Source of the DNA: Streptomyces sp. MspMP-M5
GTDB taxonomy: Bacteria; Actinomycetota; Actinomycetes; Streptomycetales; Streptomycetaceae
Length of the DNA: 64,000 nt
Reading direction: 5' to 3'
Assembly: GCF_000373585.1 (NCBI RefSeq)
Contig: NZ_KB891929.1
Coordinates: 62,001-126,000 of the forward strand
Part shown: positions 61,382 to 64,000 of the stretch, in pieces
Layout: the number at the start of each line of letters is the position of its first letter
Position numbering within the stretch: the stretch's first letter is position 1
The notes under the pieces: generated by a model
Told to the model about the DNA's origin: nothing
Seen by the model: the letters and a program-made list of their open reading frames with translations, nothing else
Databases searched by the model: none
Program-made: the position numbers and the translations under genes

Positions 61382-61397
61382 ACAGGTCTACACCACT
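61382..61397. promoter_or_regulatory. DasR-type operator (dre) before the second EIIC gene
   Basis: ACAGGTCTACACCACT matches the dre consensus closely, about 100 bp upstream of the nagE2-type start and 94 bp after the end of the preceding EIIC gene. Confidence 0.85.
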
Positions 61398-61497
61398 TGG
61401 TTGGTGTGGATCATGCGGCCGGTCCGGCCGCGTCCCCGAGACGCCGTCATCCCCCACCCCATTTGCCCGGGCGGCGCCTTGCCCACTGGAGGAAGTT

Positions 61498-62766
<1,269 letters not shown>

Positions 62767-62787
62767 CCGGCGATTCCCGTCGGTTGA

Positions 62788-62828
62788 CCCCGGGTCCCCT
62801 TCCTCACCGGAAGGGAGCCCGGGGTTTT
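62788..62828 (+). terminator. Intrinsic terminator after nagE2
   Basis: CCCCGGG / CCCGGGG outer stem with an inner CCCCTTCC / GGAAGGG stem, followed by TTTT. Confidence 0.88.
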
Positions 62829-62907
62829 CCGGTTCTCCGGCGGTTTCCCGGTTCTCCGGCGGCAACTTCGGGACCGCCGGCGACCCGGCCGGGACGGCGC
62901 AGGCCGC

Positions 62908-63660
62908 TCAGACCTCGTAGACCGCGCCGGCCTTGGCGACCTCGACCGGCCCGTCGTAGACCTTCTGGGCGTCGCGGAGGCTGATGTCCGGGTCGGTCCA
63001 CGGCGGGATGTGGGTCAGCACCAGCCGGCCGGCGCCGGCCCGCCGGGCGTGCTCACCGGCCTCCCGGCCGTTGAGGTGGAGGTCCGGGATGTCCTCCTTG
63101 CCGTGGGTGAACGACGCCTCGCACAGGAAGAGGTCGGCGCCCTCGGCGAGCCGGTCCAGCGCCGCGCAGGGCCCGGTGTCGCCGGAGTACGTCAGGGTGC
63201 GGCCGCCGTGCTCGATGCGGAAGCCGTACGCCTCGACGGGGTGGCTGACCTGTTCGGAGCGGACGGTGAACGGGCCGATGGTGGTGGTGCCGGGGGTCAG
63301 CGTGCGGAAGTCGAAGACCTCGCTCATCGCCGCCTCGTGCGGCAGGTCGGCGTGTGCGGCGGTCAGCCGGCGCTCGGTGCCGGCCGGCCCGTGGACCGGC
63401 ATCGGCGCGCAGCGGCCGCCGTCCGGGCGGTAGTAGCGGACGACGAAGTAGCCGCACAGGTCGATGCAGTGGTCGGCGTGCAGATGCGACAGCAGCACGG
63501 CGTCCAGGTCGTAGAGACCGCAGTGGCGCTGCAGCTCGCCGAGGGCGCCGTTGCCCATGTCGAGGAGCAGCCTGAAGCCGTCGGCCTCCAGGAGGTAGCT
63601 CGAACAGGCCGATTCCACGGAGGGGAACGACCCCGAGCATCCGACGACGGTGAGCTTCAT
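62908..63660 (-). CDS. MBL-fold metallohydrolase (RNase Z / beta-lactamase superfamily)
   Basis: 250 residues from ATG (MKLTVVGCSGSFPSVESACS). Metal motif LLSHLHADHCIDLCGY (HxHxDH), then a lone Asp in LTYSGDTGPC, ASFTHGKEDIPDLHLNGREAG and the final His in LVLTHIPPW. The set matches the RNase Z-like/YhfI branch of the superfamily, though the exosite arm of tRNA-processing RNase Z is not evident. Cytoplasmic hydrolase of unknown substrate. In Streptomyces it lies near rph and the nag PTS genes. Confidence 0.83.
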   Translation of the reverse strand: MKLTVVGCSGSFPSVESACSSYLLEADGFRLLLDMGNGALGELQRHCGLYDLDAVLLSHLHADHCIDLCGYFVVRYYRPDGGRCAPMPVHGPAGTERRLTAAHADLPHEAAMSEVFDFRTLTPGTTTIGPFTVRSEQVSHPVEAYGFRIEHGGRTLTYSGDTGPCAALDRLAEGADLFLCEASFTHGKEDIPDLHLNGREAGEHARRAGAGRLVLTHIPPWTDPDISLRDAQKVYDGPVEVAKAGAVYEV

Positions 63661-64000
63661 GCGGGCGTGAACCTCCATGGGCTGGGGGCACTCCCCCAAC
63701 TGACGCTGGGGGCGCCCCCACCCGGCGGTGGCTGGGGGAGGGCGGCGGCCGGCGGTGCCGGAACGGGTGGTCCCGACGGTGCCGTGCGGGCTGCTGCCGG
63801 GTCCTTGGCGGTCGGTGCGGTGCCCACGAGCGTAAGGCGCAAAAGGGCGTGAGGCGCCTTTGGTGGGGCGAGCTGTGGGCGGAATCACCAGTCCGGGTGG
63901 GGGTTCGGCGGGCCGCCGCGCGCCGGCTTCCGGTGGACGGAAGTCCGGGGGCCGGGCGGGGCCGGCGGCGGGCGGTGCGCGAAGGGGTGGCCGCGGCGGA
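63661..64000. other. Upstream region of the MBL gene to the window edge
   Basis: About 340 bp without a gene I can support. It contains a run of short C/G inverted repeats (CTGGGGGCACTCCCCCA and GCTGGGGGCGCCCCCA within 63681-63720, then GGTGGCTGGGGGAG) related to the motif at 42846. A gene may begin beyond the right edge. Confidence 0.35.

Noticed and set aside
63681-63740. G/C inverted repeats upstream of the MBL gene as a regulatory RNA
   Set aside because: Similar short motifs are scattered in this GC-rich DNA (for example at 42846), and no conserved core or gene-specific placement is visible.

Overview
The window is high-GC actinobacterial chromosome, almost certainly Streptomyces. The evidence is strong GC3 bias, many GTG starts, an SsgA-like protein, a BldD-type box in front of a GGDEF/EAL gene, DasR-type operators in front of GlcNAc PTS genes, and gene families and order that (from memory) resemble the core SCO28xx-SCO29xx stretch of S. 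coelicolor.

Layout: (1) 0-16 kb: primase-like protein, tRNA-Lys, secreted M6-type protease, the c-di-GMP enzyme CdgA, a flavin monooxygenase, then a catabolic island (two maleate-isomerase/EutA-like proteins, D-2-hydroxyacid dehydrogenase, amidase, DUF3830 protein, Ehu-type ABC importer ehuBCDA and an IclR regulator) ending at a second tRNA-Lys. (2) 16-19.3 kb: an SsgA-like protein translationally coupled to an unknown protein, a third tRNA-Lys and two small membrane/exported proteins. (3) 19.4-25.6 kb: a HAD-IIA (NagD-like) housekeeping gene split by a decayed 5.5 kb integrative element. The element keeps a large serine recombinase stub, a tRNA-Asp-like gene, terminase and ATP-grasp (graspetide maturase) fragments, and one intact gene: a complete replacement copy of the HAD gene it interrupts. 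(4) 25.7-32.7 kb: an aminophosphonate uptake/breakdown operon with a GntR/UTRA regulator. (5) 32.8-42.6 kb: a ROK regulator divergent from a Gfo/Idh oxidoreductase, a truncated UPF0303 gene, and two copies of a large non-coding element (644 and 537 bp) with terminal inverted repeats and paired hairpins whose 13-nt loops are exact reverse complements. Between and beside them lie an FAH protein, a second-type YidC with its partner, an SSS symporter with DUF3311, and DUF445. (6) 42.9-57.8 kb: SGNH hydrolase, DUF1707 protein, ABC-2 exporter, class A PBP, SugE/Gdx under a guanidine-III riboswitch, GroES-like protein, DUF3618, Bcp, an orphan sensor kinase coupled to an exported protein, a ProP-type MFS transporter and two coupled HNH paralogues. 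(7) 57.8-64 kb: an odd class I tRNA with a UAG anticodon, rdgB, rph, the GlcNAc PTS (nagF, two nagE-type EIIC genes, each EIIC with a DasR-like site) and an MBL-fold hydrolase.

The most unusual items are the integrated element that replaces the gene it breaks, the kissing-hairpin repeat element that has cut into a UPF0303 gene, and the short-variable-arm UAG-anticodon tRNA. All homology calls come from reading the sequence; no database search was run.
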